Notes under the pieces: model-generated
Told to the model about the DNA's origin: nothing
The model's database searches: none
What the model saw: the letters and a program-made list of their open reading frames with translations, nothing else
Shown: one piece after another, positions 1 to 7,173 of the stretch
Position numbering within the stretch: position 1 is the first letter of the stretch
How the letters are laid out: each line of letters begins with the position of its first letter
Translations under genes and position numbers: made by a program
Origin: Clostridiales bacterium
Lineage (GTDB): Bacteria > Bacillota > Clostridia > Oscillospirales > Ruminococcaceae
NCBI GenBank assembly: GCA_012523875.1
Contig: JAAYSW010000075.1
Location: forward strand, 1 to 13,334
Direction: 5' to 3'
Length of the DNA: 13,334 nt

Positions 1-70
1 ACTTATCGAAAGATAAGGACGCAAAACTACAGGGCCTTAATTATATGGCAGCCAGTTGCAGTTTACGACA
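1..70 (+). ncRNA. Cyclic di-GMP-I (GEMM-I) riboswitch aptamer, 5' end cut by window
   Basis: This is an RNA aptamer that binds the second messenger cyclic di-GMP. The sequence shows a P2 hairpin (cttat / ataag) capped by a GAAA tetraloop at about 2-16, followed directly by the hallmark joining segment GGACGCAAA (17-25). The P3 arm then carries CCTTAA and TATGG, the two halves of a near-canonical 11-nt tetraloop receptor, followed by gcagccagttgc. This tetraloop-receptor docking is the GEMM-I fold. The 5' strand of P1 lies before the window, so the aptamer is incomplete here. An intrinsic terminator and a secreted cohesin-dockerin gene follow, so it very probably acts by transcription termination. 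Whether the ligand turns expression on or off cannot be decided without the missing P1 strand. Confidence 0.9.
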
Positions 71-74
71 CTTG

Positions 75-108
75 AGTCGGCGTTCTTATTAAAGGATGCC
101 GACTTTTT
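75..108 (+). terminator. Riboswitch expression-platform terminator
   Basis: The arms agtcggc (75-81) and gccgact (98-104) form a 7-bp stem over a 16-nt loop, ending in a TTTTT run (104-108). It lies directly after the c-di-GMP aptamer and 23 nt before the ATG of the cohesin-dockerin gene, leaving the ribosome site (GAGGAGGG, 119-126) outside the hairpin. This position fits a ligand-controlled premature terminator rather than the end of an upstream gene. Confidence 0.8.
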
Positions 109-131
109 AAATTTTATGAGGAGGGTTCTTT

Positions 132-872
132 ATGAAAAACACAGTAAGAGTAATTTTAACAGGTCTAACAACATTTGCAGTTGCTTTCTCATCTCTGTCA
201 TTAACAGCTTTAGCAACAAAAAATCAAAATACAAGCGATATGACAGAATTAATCATTTCTAGCCAAGAAGCTTATGCTGGAGATATTGTTACAGTTAGTG
301 TTGACATAAAAAACAATCCTGGGATTACAGCTTTTGGTGCAGTTTTAAGTTTTGATGAAGATTTAGAGTTTGTAGGATATGAAAATCCAGGGTTATTATT
401 AATGTTAGATGCTAAAAAAACAGATAATTATATAATAGTTGTTGGTGCTTCAGCGTTGGCTAAGATTATGGATCAATCAATTGTAGATATATATTTTAGG
501 GTTTCTGAGGATGCAGAGGATGGAAAGGAATATGAAATCAATTGGTACGATATAGATTTATTGGCATCAGATGATGGGCTGATAGGTAATAATTCAGAGG
601 GTGGAACAATAACAGTAGTAAAAGAAGAATATTTAATAGGTGATATTAATTTTGATGGAAAGATAAATGGAGCAGATGCTGCGAATGCTCTTAGAATATA
701 TAATAGCATAATGGGAGGAAATGAATCTGAAATAACAAAAGAACAATTAATTAGAGCAGATGTTAACAGGGATGGCAAGGTGAACTCAAAGGATGCAGTA
801 TTAATACTTAAATATTATAATATGAGAATGGGAGATCCAAACACAACTTGGGATGATATACTTAATAGCTAA
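132..872 (+). CDS. Secreted cohesin-dockerin protein (adaptor-scaffoldin-like)
   Basis: This 246-aa exported protein starts at the ATG placed after GAGGAGGG. Residues 1-28 are a signal peptide: K3 and R6, a hydrophobic core, and cleavage after ALA at 26-28. Residues about 37-163 resemble a cohesin domain, a beta-sandwich with the typical early strand pattern AGDIVTVSVDIKNNPGI and AFGAVLSFDEDLEFVG. Residues 170-231 are a type I dockerin with two calcium loops, DINFDGKINGAD (171-182) and DVNRDGKVNSKD (210-221), each with ligands at positions 1, 3, 5 and 12 and a following helix ending in YN. Cohesins bind dockerins, so one of each suggests a small adaptor that links a dockerin-bearing enzyme to a scaffold, as ScaC does in Ruminococcus flavefaciens. 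No sortase motif or membrane anchor is present. It sits alone under a c-di-GMP riboswitch. The dockerin is certain; the cohesin is likely but somewhat short. Confidence 0.88.
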   Translation: MKNTVRVILTGLTTFAVAFSSLSLTALATKNQNTSDMTELIISSQEAYAGDIVTVSVDIKNNPGITAFGAVLSFDEDLEFVGYENPGLLLMLDAKKTDNYIIVVGASALAKIMDQSIVDIYFRVSEDAEDGKEYEINWYDIDLLASDDGLIGNNSEGGTITVVKEEYLIGDINFDGKINGADAANALRIYNSIMGGNESEITKEQLIRADVNRDGKVNSKDAVLILKYYNMRMGDPNTTWDDILNS

Positions 873-930
873 AAAATATAATTATAATTAATGCAAACTG
901 ATAATAAACCAAATTTCAAATAAAAATCAT

Positions 931-966
931 AAAAGACTGTAAATACAAATTGTATTACAGTCTTTT
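931..966. terminator. Bidirectional terminator between convergent genes
   Basis: The left arm (931-948, aaaagactgt then aaatacaa) is the reverse complement of ttgtattacagtctttt (950-966) except for one bulged A. This gives a long stem flanked by A-runs and T-runs on both strands. It lies between the convergent cohesin-dockerin gene and the oxidoreductase gene, so it can stop transcription from both sides. Confidence 0.85.
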
Positions 967-995
967 ATTGTCATTATAGTTGGTTGGGAAAACTT

Positions 996-1547
996 TTATT
1001 TCAGTTTCTTAGTAAACTCCACTAAATTTATAAGCAAAGCTTTGATAACTTCTTTACTAAATTCATCATTTAATACACCATTATTATCAATTTTATCCTG
1101 TGCAACTCCAACCATAACTTCTGGCTGATTAATAGGATGCATATTGAGATAAACACAGGTTTGTCTTAGGTGATATTGTGCCCTAGCAGTTGCAATACTC
1201 CCAATGGAAGCCCCCATTATAGCAAGTGGTTTGCCATCAAATGAATTTTCCCCATAAGGGCGTGATGCCCAATCCATAGCATTTTTTAATACTCCAGGTA
1301 TAGAATAATTATATTCAGGTGTAGAGATTAAAATTGCATCAGCGGCCTTAATTTTATCTTTAAATTCAGAAACCGACGATGGTGCTTGTCCATCAAGGTC
1401 TTGATTGTACATAGGAATATCAATCAAATCAAATATTTCTAGTTCAGTGTTTTCTGGTAAAAGCTCTGTTGCAGCCCTTAGCAATGATTTATTGTAAGAG
1501 CCATATCTTAAACTTCCAGCAAACCCTAATATTTTAATTTTATCCAT
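996..1547 (-). CDS. NADPH-dependent FMN reductase family oxidoreductase
   Basis: This 183-aa cytoplasmic flavoprotein has a flavodoxin-like fold. The phosphate-binding loop for FMN is GSLRYGSYN (residues 11-19), and the second flavin-contacting segment STPEYNYSIPG (75-85) with the following LKNAMDW is the classic signature of the FMN_red family (SsuE, ChrR, YieF and azoreductase-like proteins). Such enzymes pass electrons from NAD(P)H to FMN and then to quinones, chromate, azo dyes or other acceptors; the natural acceptor cannot be read from sequence. Length is normal for the family. The start is supported by AAGGAG on the minus strand 8-14 nt upstream. The gene stands alone, with its own promoter (1619-1647), and converges on the cohesin-dockerin gene. 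Nothing links it functionally to its neighbours. Confidence 0.9.
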   Translation of the reverse strand: MDKIKILGFAGSLRYGSYNKSLLRAATELLPENTELEIFDLIDIPMYNQDLDGQAPSSVSEFKDKIKAADAILISTPEYNYSIPGVLKNAMDWASRPYGENSFDGKPLAIMGASIGSIATARAQYHLRQTCVYLNMHPINQPEVMVGVAQDKIDNNGVLNDEFSKEVIKALLINLVEFTKKLK

Positions 1548-1618
1548 AACTCATATCTCCTTAATAAATGTAATAATAGTTTTTAATATCAATACTTTTA
1601 TAATATGTTATAATTAAA

Positions 1619-1647
1619 ATATTATCACAAGCGAAAATAAAAATCAA
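1619..1647 (-). promoter_or_regulatory. Putative sigma-A promoter of the FMN reductase gene
   Basis: Read on the minus strand, TTGATT (1647-1642) is followed after exactly 17 nt by TAATAT (1624-1619). This is a good vegetative -35/-10 pair. Transcription would start near 1612 and leave a leader of about 65 nt before the ATG at 1547. Predicted by eye only, in AT-rich DNA where chance matches are common. Confidence 0.45.
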
Positions 1648-1799
1648 GAGATTGTAATTTTATTTACAAATAATTCATAAGTAGGATTATAATAAATTTT
1701 CATGCATAAAAACATAGTTAGATTTATATATATTGAACAAGTTTTGTACTTGGTTTTGCAATAATTTATAAAAAATTTTTAAGATTGTGCTTAGAGATA

Positions 1800-1828
1800 T
1801 TGAAAAATCATAATAAATATGGTAAACT
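1800..1828 (+). promoter_or_regulatory. Putative promoter of the zinc-ribbon/PASTA gene
   Basis: TTGAAA (1800-1805), a 17-nt spacer and TAAACT (1823-1828) form the best plus-strand -35/-10 pair in the gap. It would give a leader of about 120 nt that includes the attgtaat/attacaat inverted pair. A weaker alternative is TTGTAC/TATAAA at 1744-1772. Confidence 0.35.
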
Positions 1829-1955
1829 ATTAGTTGACGTATGTTAGGAATGTTTTTTACAAGCTGACATTTTTAAGAATATAAATTGTAATTATTCTCA
1901 ATCACTAATATTACAATAAGTTCCGCACAATAAAATTTAGTTGGAGGGTTTACAT

Positions 1956-3404
1956 ATGAAATGTCCAAATTGTGGAGAGAATCTAAAGGGTAAATTTAAT
2001 TTTTGTGGCTTCTGTGGTTCAGAGATTAAGTTAAGTGATAAACCGGCTGAAACAAGTATTTTAAAGAAGCCAATTACTGAGTTATTCAAATCTAGTTCGT
2101 CTAGTGTGGTGGCTGAAAAACAGACAAGAGCTAAGGAACCACCAAAGCCTGTTAAAGTGAAAGAAACCATGGAACAAGTTTCTGTTCCTAAAGATGATGT
2201 AGTAAAAAAACAACAAAATAAGGAACAGGAGGCAAAAGCCACTAAGCTTAGTAGTGATGACTTTTTCAATAAGCCAATTGATGAAATTAAATCCGTACAG
2301 AATCAGCAAACTGCCCAACAAACTACCCAGCCTGTACAACCATCTACTCCGCCAGTTCTTGAAAAGGAAATTATAGTTGAAAAGGAAGTCCCAGCAGAAA
2401 AAGCAAGTGATGTTGATAAGCCCATAAATCCAATAATCCATTCACTTAGCGATGATTATTTGCAACAGGAAGCGACAAAGCCTGAAACCGTAAAAGTTAT
2501 TGATACTGTAGGTCAAAATAAAATCACAGCAAAATCAATGCTTGAATATTTAGGTTTAGTTGTAGAAATACAGACTAAAAACAGTGAAAGTATTCCTTAT
2601 GGTGATGTAATGTCGCAGGATAAAACACCAGGGACTAGGGTTGATGTTGGCTCAACAATTACATTAATTACAAGTGTAGGAACATGGACAGCTTGGAGTA
2701 GTGAGACTATTCCTGTTGATAAACTCCATAAATTCGATGTGGAGGAAAAGGTTCAATATCGTTCTCGCACAAGAAAACAAACTATAGATTATAAGGAAAG
2801 TAATAATAAGGACGAGTTCCCTGATTATGAAGTTTATGAAACTAAGGAAGTTTATTCTGATTGGGTTGAAGAGGATTATTACATTTCAGAATCTAAAGAA
2901 AGCACTGAATTATGTGAGGTTTCATCAAAAATGGTGGGCTTTAAATATTGTGGTTGGAATTATAAAGGTGAGGATGATATTCTTGAATCGTTTGGTACTG
3001 CTCAGCTTGCTACAACTTTTAATACTGAAACAGCTATAGATGATTGGGAATATAAAGAGATTATCAGTAAAAATGATTCTGATGTTTCATATACCAAATG
3101 GCATAAGGCAGATGATAATGGAACTTTAACCCCAGCAAATGATATTGTAATTGCCAATATTAGTATAGCAGGTTATGATGTTGGTGGAATATATTATGCC
3201 TTAAAATATGGAACTAAGGATTCAGAATGGTTTAAATATAAGACTAGGGAAGTAGTTGAATATATTTACTCATTCAAAAAGAATATATATACTGAATGGG
3301 ATGAATGGGGAGAGTGGAGCTCGGATATAATTGAAGAAAATGATTTAACAGAAGTGGAAACACAGAAAATTTATAGATTTAGAAGGAAAGCGAGTATAGT
3401 ATAA
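1956..3404 (+). CDS. Zinc-ribbon and PASTA-like domain protein with W/R-rich C-terminal modules
   Basis: This 482-aa protein has unknown function. The ATG at 1956 follows TTGGAGGG; a longer frame from TTG at 1941 would overlap that ribosome site and is rejected. Residues 3-20 form a zinc ribbon (C3, C6, C17, C20). Residues about 25-165 are a disordered linker rich in K, E, Q and P. Residues about 177-243 look like one PASTA domain, with VKVIDTVGQNKITAKSMLEY at the start and QDKTPGTRVDVGSTITL near the end. The rest has two copies of a module found at the ends of many Firmicutes proteins: a WxxW(S) start and a YRxR-type end, W244 to R272 and W448 to R477. PASTA and W-rich modules are usually extracytoplasmic, yet I see neither a signal peptide nor a hydrophobic segment, so the cellular location is unclear. 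It is monocistronic, ending at a strong hairpin. Confidence 0.75.
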   Translation: MKCPNCGENLKGKFNFCGFCGSEIKLSDKPAETSILKKPITELFKSSSSSVVAEKQTRAKEPPKPVKVKETMEQVSVPKDDVVKKQQNKEQEAKATKLSSDDFFNKPIDEIKSVQNQQTAQQTTQPVQPSTPPVLEKEIIVEKEVPAEKASDVDKPINPIIHSLSDDYLQQEATKPETVKVIDTVGQNKITAKSMLEYLGLVVEIQTKNSESIPYGDVMSQDKTPGTRVDVGSTITLITSVGTWTAWSSETIPVDKLHKFDVEEKVQYRSRTRKQTIDYKESNNKDEFPDYEVYETKEVYSDWVEEDYYISESKESTELCEVSSKMVGFKYCGWNYKGEDDILESFGTAQLATTFNTETAIDDWEYKEIISKNDSDVSYTKWHKADDNGTLTPANDIVIANISIAGYDVGGIYYALKYGTKDSEWFKYKTREVVEYIYSFKKNIYTEWDEWGEWSSDIIEENDLTEVETQKIYRFRRKASIV

Positions 3405-3434
3405 TTTAACTATTGTATAAATAAAATATTTAAC

Positions 3435-3468
3435 AAAAATGGTATAGCATTTTGCTATACCATTTTTT
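3435..3468. terminator. Bidirectional terminator
   Basis: The arms aaaaatggtatagca (3435-3449) and tgctataccattttt (3453-3467) form a 15-bp perfect stem over a TTT loop, with a T-run on the plus strand and, from the A-run, a T-run on the minus strand. It closes the zinc-ribbon gene from one side and the minus-strand ABC transporter operon from the other. Confidence 0.9.
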
Positions 3469-3508
3469 ATTGAAGAGGGGGATATTTTTCCAGCATTTAA
3501 GATAAATT

Positions 3509-4486
3509 CTAATTATTTTCTTTTATATTTAATCTCTTCTGAAAGAGTACGGCAATGATAATTATCATTCCTTTTACAGCACCTACTAAAAATGGTGGCA
3601 CACCAAATAAATTCATCATATTATTTATTACACCAATCGTTAGCGTTCCAAATACTGTACCTATAATTCTGCCCCTACCACCCGACATACTTGTTCCACC
3701 AATAACAACGGATGTGATTGCATCCATCTCATATGAAATACCAGAAGAAGCAGAATTTATACTACCAAGTCTTGATGCCTCAACAATTCCAGCAATACTG
3801 ATAAATACTCCAGAAATAATAAATGTATATACTTTCACTCTATTGATATTTATTCCTGAAAGTCTTGTGGCCTTTTCATTGCTCCCAACTGCATAAATAT
3901 ATCGACCCGTAGGTGTATTAGACATAAAAAAAGATATTATAAATGCGAGTACAAGCCAAAAAATAATCGGTAGTGGGATTACATTAAAGAGGTTTGTGTT
4001 GGATATTGATATAAATGTTTTTGCAGATTTTCCTGAAACTAAAAGTCCTCCTCCATCAAAAAGATATTGTGATAATGAACGGTAAATAGTCATAGTACCT
4101 AGTGTTACTATAAATGCAGGGACATCAAATTTTGCTACTAACCAGCCTGTAATGCTACCAAAAACAATTGCAGAGATTAGGCTTATAATAATTCCAAGTA
4201 ATATACTTTGCGTGGTGTTTATAATCGAAACTGCAATTAATCCAGTTAATGCAAGTTGTGAGCCAACCGAGAGGTCGATACTTCCATTAATAATTACAAG
4301 GGTTGCTCCTAGTGAAACAATTCCAATGATGGAGTTATTTCTAAGAATATTCATAAGGTTCCCCATATTTAAAAAGGTAGTTCCACAGGTTATGATAGCA
4401 AGAAGAAATAACCCAATGAATGCAATAAATGCACTGTTTTGATTTGTGAAATCTTTGAAATTATCTTTATTTAATATACTTTTCAT
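3509..4486 (-). CDS. RbsC-type sugar ABC transporter permease (minus operon)
   Basis: This 325-aa integral membrane permease moves a sugar-like substrate delivered by the lipoprotein encoded at 6018-6971, powered by the ATPase at 4502-5995. It consists mostly of hydrophobic segments (about 8-10). It carries the BPD_transp_2 hallmarks: NGSIDLSVGS (residues 67-76), DVPAFIVTLGTM (121-132), TGRYIYAVGSNEKATRLSGI (193-212, the loop that contacts the ATPase) and GGTSMSGGRG (263-272). Length matches E. coli RbsC (about 320). It is the last gene of its operon, starting 15 bp after the ATPase stop, with AAAGGA upstream, and is followed by the bidirectional terminator at 3435-3468. Substrate specificity cannot be read from the permease. 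Confidence 0.92.
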   Translation of the reverse strand: MKSILNKDNFKDFTNQNSAFIAFIGLFLLAIITCGTTFLNMGNLMNILRNNSIIGIVSLGATLVIINGSIDLSVGSQLALTGLIAVSIINTTQSILLGIIISLISAIVFGSITGWLVAKFDVPAFIVTLGTMTIYRSLSQYLFDGGGLLVSGKSAKTFISISNTNLFNVIPLPIIFWLVLAFIISFFMSNTPTGRYIYAVGSNEKATRLSGININRVKVYTFIISGVFISIAGIVEASRLGSINSASSGISYEMDAITSVVIGGTSMSGGRGRIIGTVFGTLTIGVINNMMNLFGVPPFLVGAVKGMIIIIAVLFQKRLNIKENN

Positions 4487-4501
4487 AGAAGTTTTAATCC
4501 T

Positions 4502-5995
4502 TTATAAAGTTCCACCAGTAGCAATAATCATAATTTTCTTTTGTGAGGCTTCATTATGATTAAACTCTTTTTTTATTTCCCCTTGATACATAACATAAAT
4601 CCTATCACATAAATTTATGATTTCCTGTGGTTCATTAGAGAGAATAACAACTCCAACACCTGATTCTGCAAGCTTTGTAATAATATTATAAATTTCAAAT
4701 TTCGCATAAATATCAACACCTTGCGTAGGATTATCTAAGATTAAAATACTAGGCTTACTGCTCAATGTTTTAGCTAAGATGACTTTTTGCTGATTGCCAC
4801 CCGAAAGATTTAAAATGGAATTATTTAAGCTGTGTAATTTTATATTGAGTTTTTTTACAAAATTCTTATTAGATGAAAATTCATTTCTTTTATTGATTAA
4901 AAATAATCCTTTAAGCTTATCTAAGATAGCAATACTCATATTTTGTGATATAGATAAATCCTTTATAATCCCCTTTTCCTTGCGATTATTTGGTAGATAA
5001 GAAATTCCAAGTTTCTTTGCCATAGAAGTTGAACTAAGGTTCTCTTTTTTTCCATTAACAATAATTTCACCCGTATATTCTGGATTACAACCATAAATAG
5101 TAGCGAAAAGCTCACTTCTACCATCCCCTAAAAGACCAGTTATTCCGATTATTTCATTTTGGCTTAGGGTAAGATTAATATTTTCAAAATACTTTTTATG
5201 TGATAAATTCTTTGTTTCTAAGATTACCTTGCCAATTGTTCTTGGGGAGTATGCAGAATTAAAGCTAACTTCAGTTCCAACCATATAACCAGCGAGTTTA
5301 TGTTCATCTATTTCAGCGGTGAGCCTATCAGAAATCACAATACTCCCATCACGCATCACCGTAAAATGGTCACAAATTTTTAGAACCTCATTTAATTTAT
5401 GGGATATAAAAATAAAGCTAACACCCTTTGTCCGCAATGTTTCCATTATCATAAAAATTCGTTCGATTTCAGTGTGATTAAGAGATGCCGTTGGCTCGTC
5501 CATTATAATTACCTTTGCATTTTTTAGTAATGCTGAGGCTATTTCTATAATTTGTTTATATGAGGCAGTCAGAGTACTAGTCAGTGCTGATGGATCTAAC
5601 TCTATCCCCATATTATTAAGGATATTCCTCGATTTATGAATCATAGCCTTCTTGTTAATTATTGACCCTTTTTTTAACTCATTACCTAAGAATAGATTTT
5701 CATAAATGCATAAATCATTAATAAGCATTATCTCTTGATGAATAAATGCAATATTATAATTTTCGGCATCTGAGGGAGAGTTTATTTTAGTTCTCACATT
5801 ATTTATATAAATTTCACCTTTATCACACGGGATTACTCCACCAAGAATATTCATTAGCGTAGTCTTACCAGTACCATTTTCGCCCAAAAGGGCATGAACA
5901 GAGCCTTTTTGTAAACAAAAGTCCACACCATGTAAAACTTTGTTTCCACCAAATGCTTTTTCAATTGATTTCATTTCAACAATATACTTAGGCAT
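4502..5995 (-). CDS. RbsA/MglA-type sugar ABC transporter double ATPase (minus operon)
   Basis: This 497-aa cytoplasmic ATPase has two fused nucleotide-binding domains, as in RbsA (about 500 aa). NBD1 has Walker A GENGTGKT (38-45), a Q-loop at Q87, Walker B VIIMDE (162-167) and H199, but its signature is poor (TLTASYKQ, about 141-148). NBD2 has a Walker A-like loop GLLGDGRS (287-294) with R293 in place of the lysine, a perfect signature LSGGNQQK (397-404), and DNPT at 421-424, where N422 replaces the usual catalytic glutamate. The two sites are thus strongly unequal: one canonical (NBD1 Walker motifs plus NBD2 signature) and one degenerate. The C-terminus ends with the ATGG motif common in Gram-positive members. 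An AGGAG site precedes the ATG; the gene lies 22 bp after the binding-protein stop and 15 bp before the permease. Confidence 0.93.
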   Translation of the reverse strand: MPKYIVEMKSIEKAFGGNKVLHGVDFCLQKGSVHALLGENGTGKTTLMNILGGVIPCDKGEIYINNVRTKINSPSDAENYNIAFIHQEIMLINDLCIYENLFLGNELKKGSIINKKAMIHKSRNILNNMGIELDPSALTSTLTASYKQIIEIASALLKNAKVIIMDEPTASLNHTEIERIFMIMETLRTKGVSFIFISHKLNEVLKICDHFTVMRDGSIVISDRLTAEIDEHKLAGYMVGTEVSFNSAYSPRTIGKVILETKNLSHKKYFENINLTLSQNEIIGITGLLGDGRSELFATIYGCNPEYTGEIIVNGKKENLSSTSMAKKLGISYLPNNRKEKGIIKDLSISQNMSIAILDKLKGLFLINKRNEFSSNKNFVKKLNIKLHSLNNSILNLSGGNQQKVILAKTLSSKPSILILDNPTQGVDIYAKFEIYNIITKLAESGVGVVILSNEPQEIINLCDRIYVMYQGEIKKEFNHNEASQKKIMIIATGGTL

Positions 5996-6017
5996 TTTTA
6001 GCTCCTGTTCATTATTC

Positions 6018-6971
6018 TTAATAGGGTGAATTAGGATCTAACAAATTAGAAACATTATCCTTAGTTACAATAGTAGGAGGGATAATGTTATCTTTTTTTA
6101 CTTCATTACCATCCCTTATATTAACAGCTGCCTGAACTGCATCCTTAATCATGCTAGGGCTATATGTTGCAGTGATACAAATAGGCTGTTCAGCATCAGC
6201 AATTTTAGTGAAATAATTTTGGCTTCCACCAGCACCTGTTATATATTTTATATCAGTTCTATCAGCATCTTTTATAGCTTGTAGCATTCCTATTGAGGAT
6301 TCATCATCTATTGAAAATATTGCATCAATTTTATTATTGGCTACAAGTATATCGCTAAGTGTCTTTAAACCTGATTGTTGTGTAAAATCAGGGGCTGTCA
6401 TATCAATTAAGTTTATATTAGGGTATTTATCGGATATAACATCTTTAAAGGCATTAACACGTTCGGTGCTTACTGAGCCTGAGCTTGGAACATTTAATAC
6501 AGCAATAGTACCATTACCACCGAGTTGTTCGCCAAGATAATCAGCACTATACGAGCCTATGCCTGCGTTATCACCTGCAAAATAGGCTGTGTAATCAGAT
6601 GAAACTTTTCTATCAAAAACAATTAAAGGTATATCAGCATCTATAATTTTTTGTGCGGTCACTGAAACCTCATCGGTATGGGGAAGCAACACAATTGCGG
6701 AGCATTTAAGATTAATCATTTCCTCAATCTGGTTTGCTTGTTCATTTACATTTGCAGATGTCAGGAGTTTATAACCACTTCCTTCTTTAAGATTTAATTC
6801 TTCACATTTTTGTTTTGCAAAATAAGCTATACCAGCCATCCAACCATGACTTGCTGATGGAACAATTATAGCAATTGGACCATCTTTATTATTATTATTT
6901 TTCTTACCACAAGCAGTAAAGCTTAGTGTAAAAATTAAGCAGGCAAGTATTGCACAAACTATTTTTTTCAT
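6018..6971 (-). CDS. Sugar ABC transporter substrate-binding lipoprotein (RbsB-like, minus operon)
   Basis: This 317-aa lipoprotein captures a sugar-like ligand outside the membrane for the importer encoded downstream. The lipobox is SFTAC with the lipidated cysteine at C21, followed by a short N/K-rich tether. From about residue 32 the protein is a type 1 periplasmic-binding fold (Peripla_BP_4 group): PIAIIVPSASHGWMAG, then NEQANQIEEMINLKCSAIVL, then IPLIVFDRKV and AYFAGDNAGIGSYSADYLGE, and finally DAIFSIDDESSIGMLQAI. The aromatic and charged residues in these segments (W in SHGW, D and R in FDRK, D in GDN) are where family members hold pyranoses. A GGAGG site 7 nt upstream of the ATG supports the start. 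It is the first gene of the minus operon, facing the plus operon across the 6972-7173 control region. The actual ligand is unknown. Confidence 0.92.
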   Translation of the reverse strand: MKKIVCAILACLIFTLSFTACGKKNNNNKDGPIAIIVPSASHGWMAGIAYFAKQKCEELNLKEGSGYKLLTSANVNEQANQIEEMINLKCSAIVLLPHTDEVSVTAQKIIDADIPLIVFDRKVSSDYTAYFAGDNAGIGSYSADYLGEQLGGNGTIAVLNVPSSGSVSTERVNAFKDVISDKYPNINLIDMTAPDFTQQSGLKTLSDILVANNKIDAIFSIDDESSIGMLQAIKDADRTDIKYITGAGGSQNYFTKIADAEQPICITATYSPSMIKDAVQAAVNIRDGNEVKKDNIIPPTIVTKDNVSNLLDPNSPY

Positions 6972-7173
6972 AAAGGTACCTCCATTTTTATAAATTTTAC
7001 TGGAAACTTATTAGACTAAATGTCAAATAGTATAATTGAATAAAAAACAGATACAATAAAACTGTAGTTAAATCAATATAATTATTTATTCCATTAAAAT
7101 CACCAATTATACAGTTAATATTTATATAAAAATTAAAACTCAAACTAAAAATTGAGTTTGAAAGGAGTTAATT
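6972..7173. promoter_or_regulatory. Shared divergent control region of the two transporter operons
   Basis: This 202-bp AT-rich gap must hold promoters for both operons. On the minus strand, TTGTAT (7056-7051), a 16-nt spacer and TATACT (7034-7029) are the best pair. On the plus strand there is a perfect TATAAT at 7077-7082, but no good -35 at the right distance, which may mean an activator is needed. Possible operator halves are tataattg (7031-7038) with caattata (7104-7111), and aactgta (7060-7066) with tacagtt (7110-7116); the first overlaps the minus -10 box. I recognise no catabolite-repression (cre) box. The promoter and operator assignments are inference. Confidence 0.5.
7136..7159 (+). 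repeat. Inverted repeat just before the ribosome site
   Basis: aaactcaa (7136-7143) and ttgagttt (7152-7159) form an 8-bp perfect inverted repeat with an 8-nt spacer. It ends one base before the AAAGGAG ribosome site (7161-7167) of the first plus-operon gene. It could be a DNA operator or a weak leader hairpin. There is no T-run after it, so it is not a terminator. Confidence 0.5.

Larger units (their letters stand above)
1548..1955. other. AT-rich intergenic region with divergent promoters
   Basis: This 408-bp gap between divergent genes holds no convincing reading frame and no structured RNA that I recognise. Besides the two promoter candidates listed separately, it contains TTGTAC-17 nt-TATAAA at 1744-1772 on the plus strand. 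It also has an 8-bp inverted pair, attgtaat (1885-1892) and attacaat (1910-1917), just upstream of the zinc-ribbon gene, which could be an operator but is only modestly beyond chance in such AT-rich sequence. Confidence 0.5.

Noticed and set aside
56..262. Short plus-strand frame across the riboswitch and terminator
   Set aside because: It overlaps the aptamer, the terminator and the start of the cohesin-dockerin gene in another frame, and has no sensible ribosome site or domain.
1738..1752. Small hairpin caagt/acttg in the 1548-1955 gap as a possible sRNA or terminator
   Set aside because: Only 5 bp with no T-run and no further structure, within the range expected by chance.
1941..1955. TTG start 5 codons upstream of the zinc-ribbon protein ATG
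   Set aside because: The TTG is part of the TTGGAGGG ribosome site for the ATG at 1956, and the zinc ribbon begins right after that ATG.
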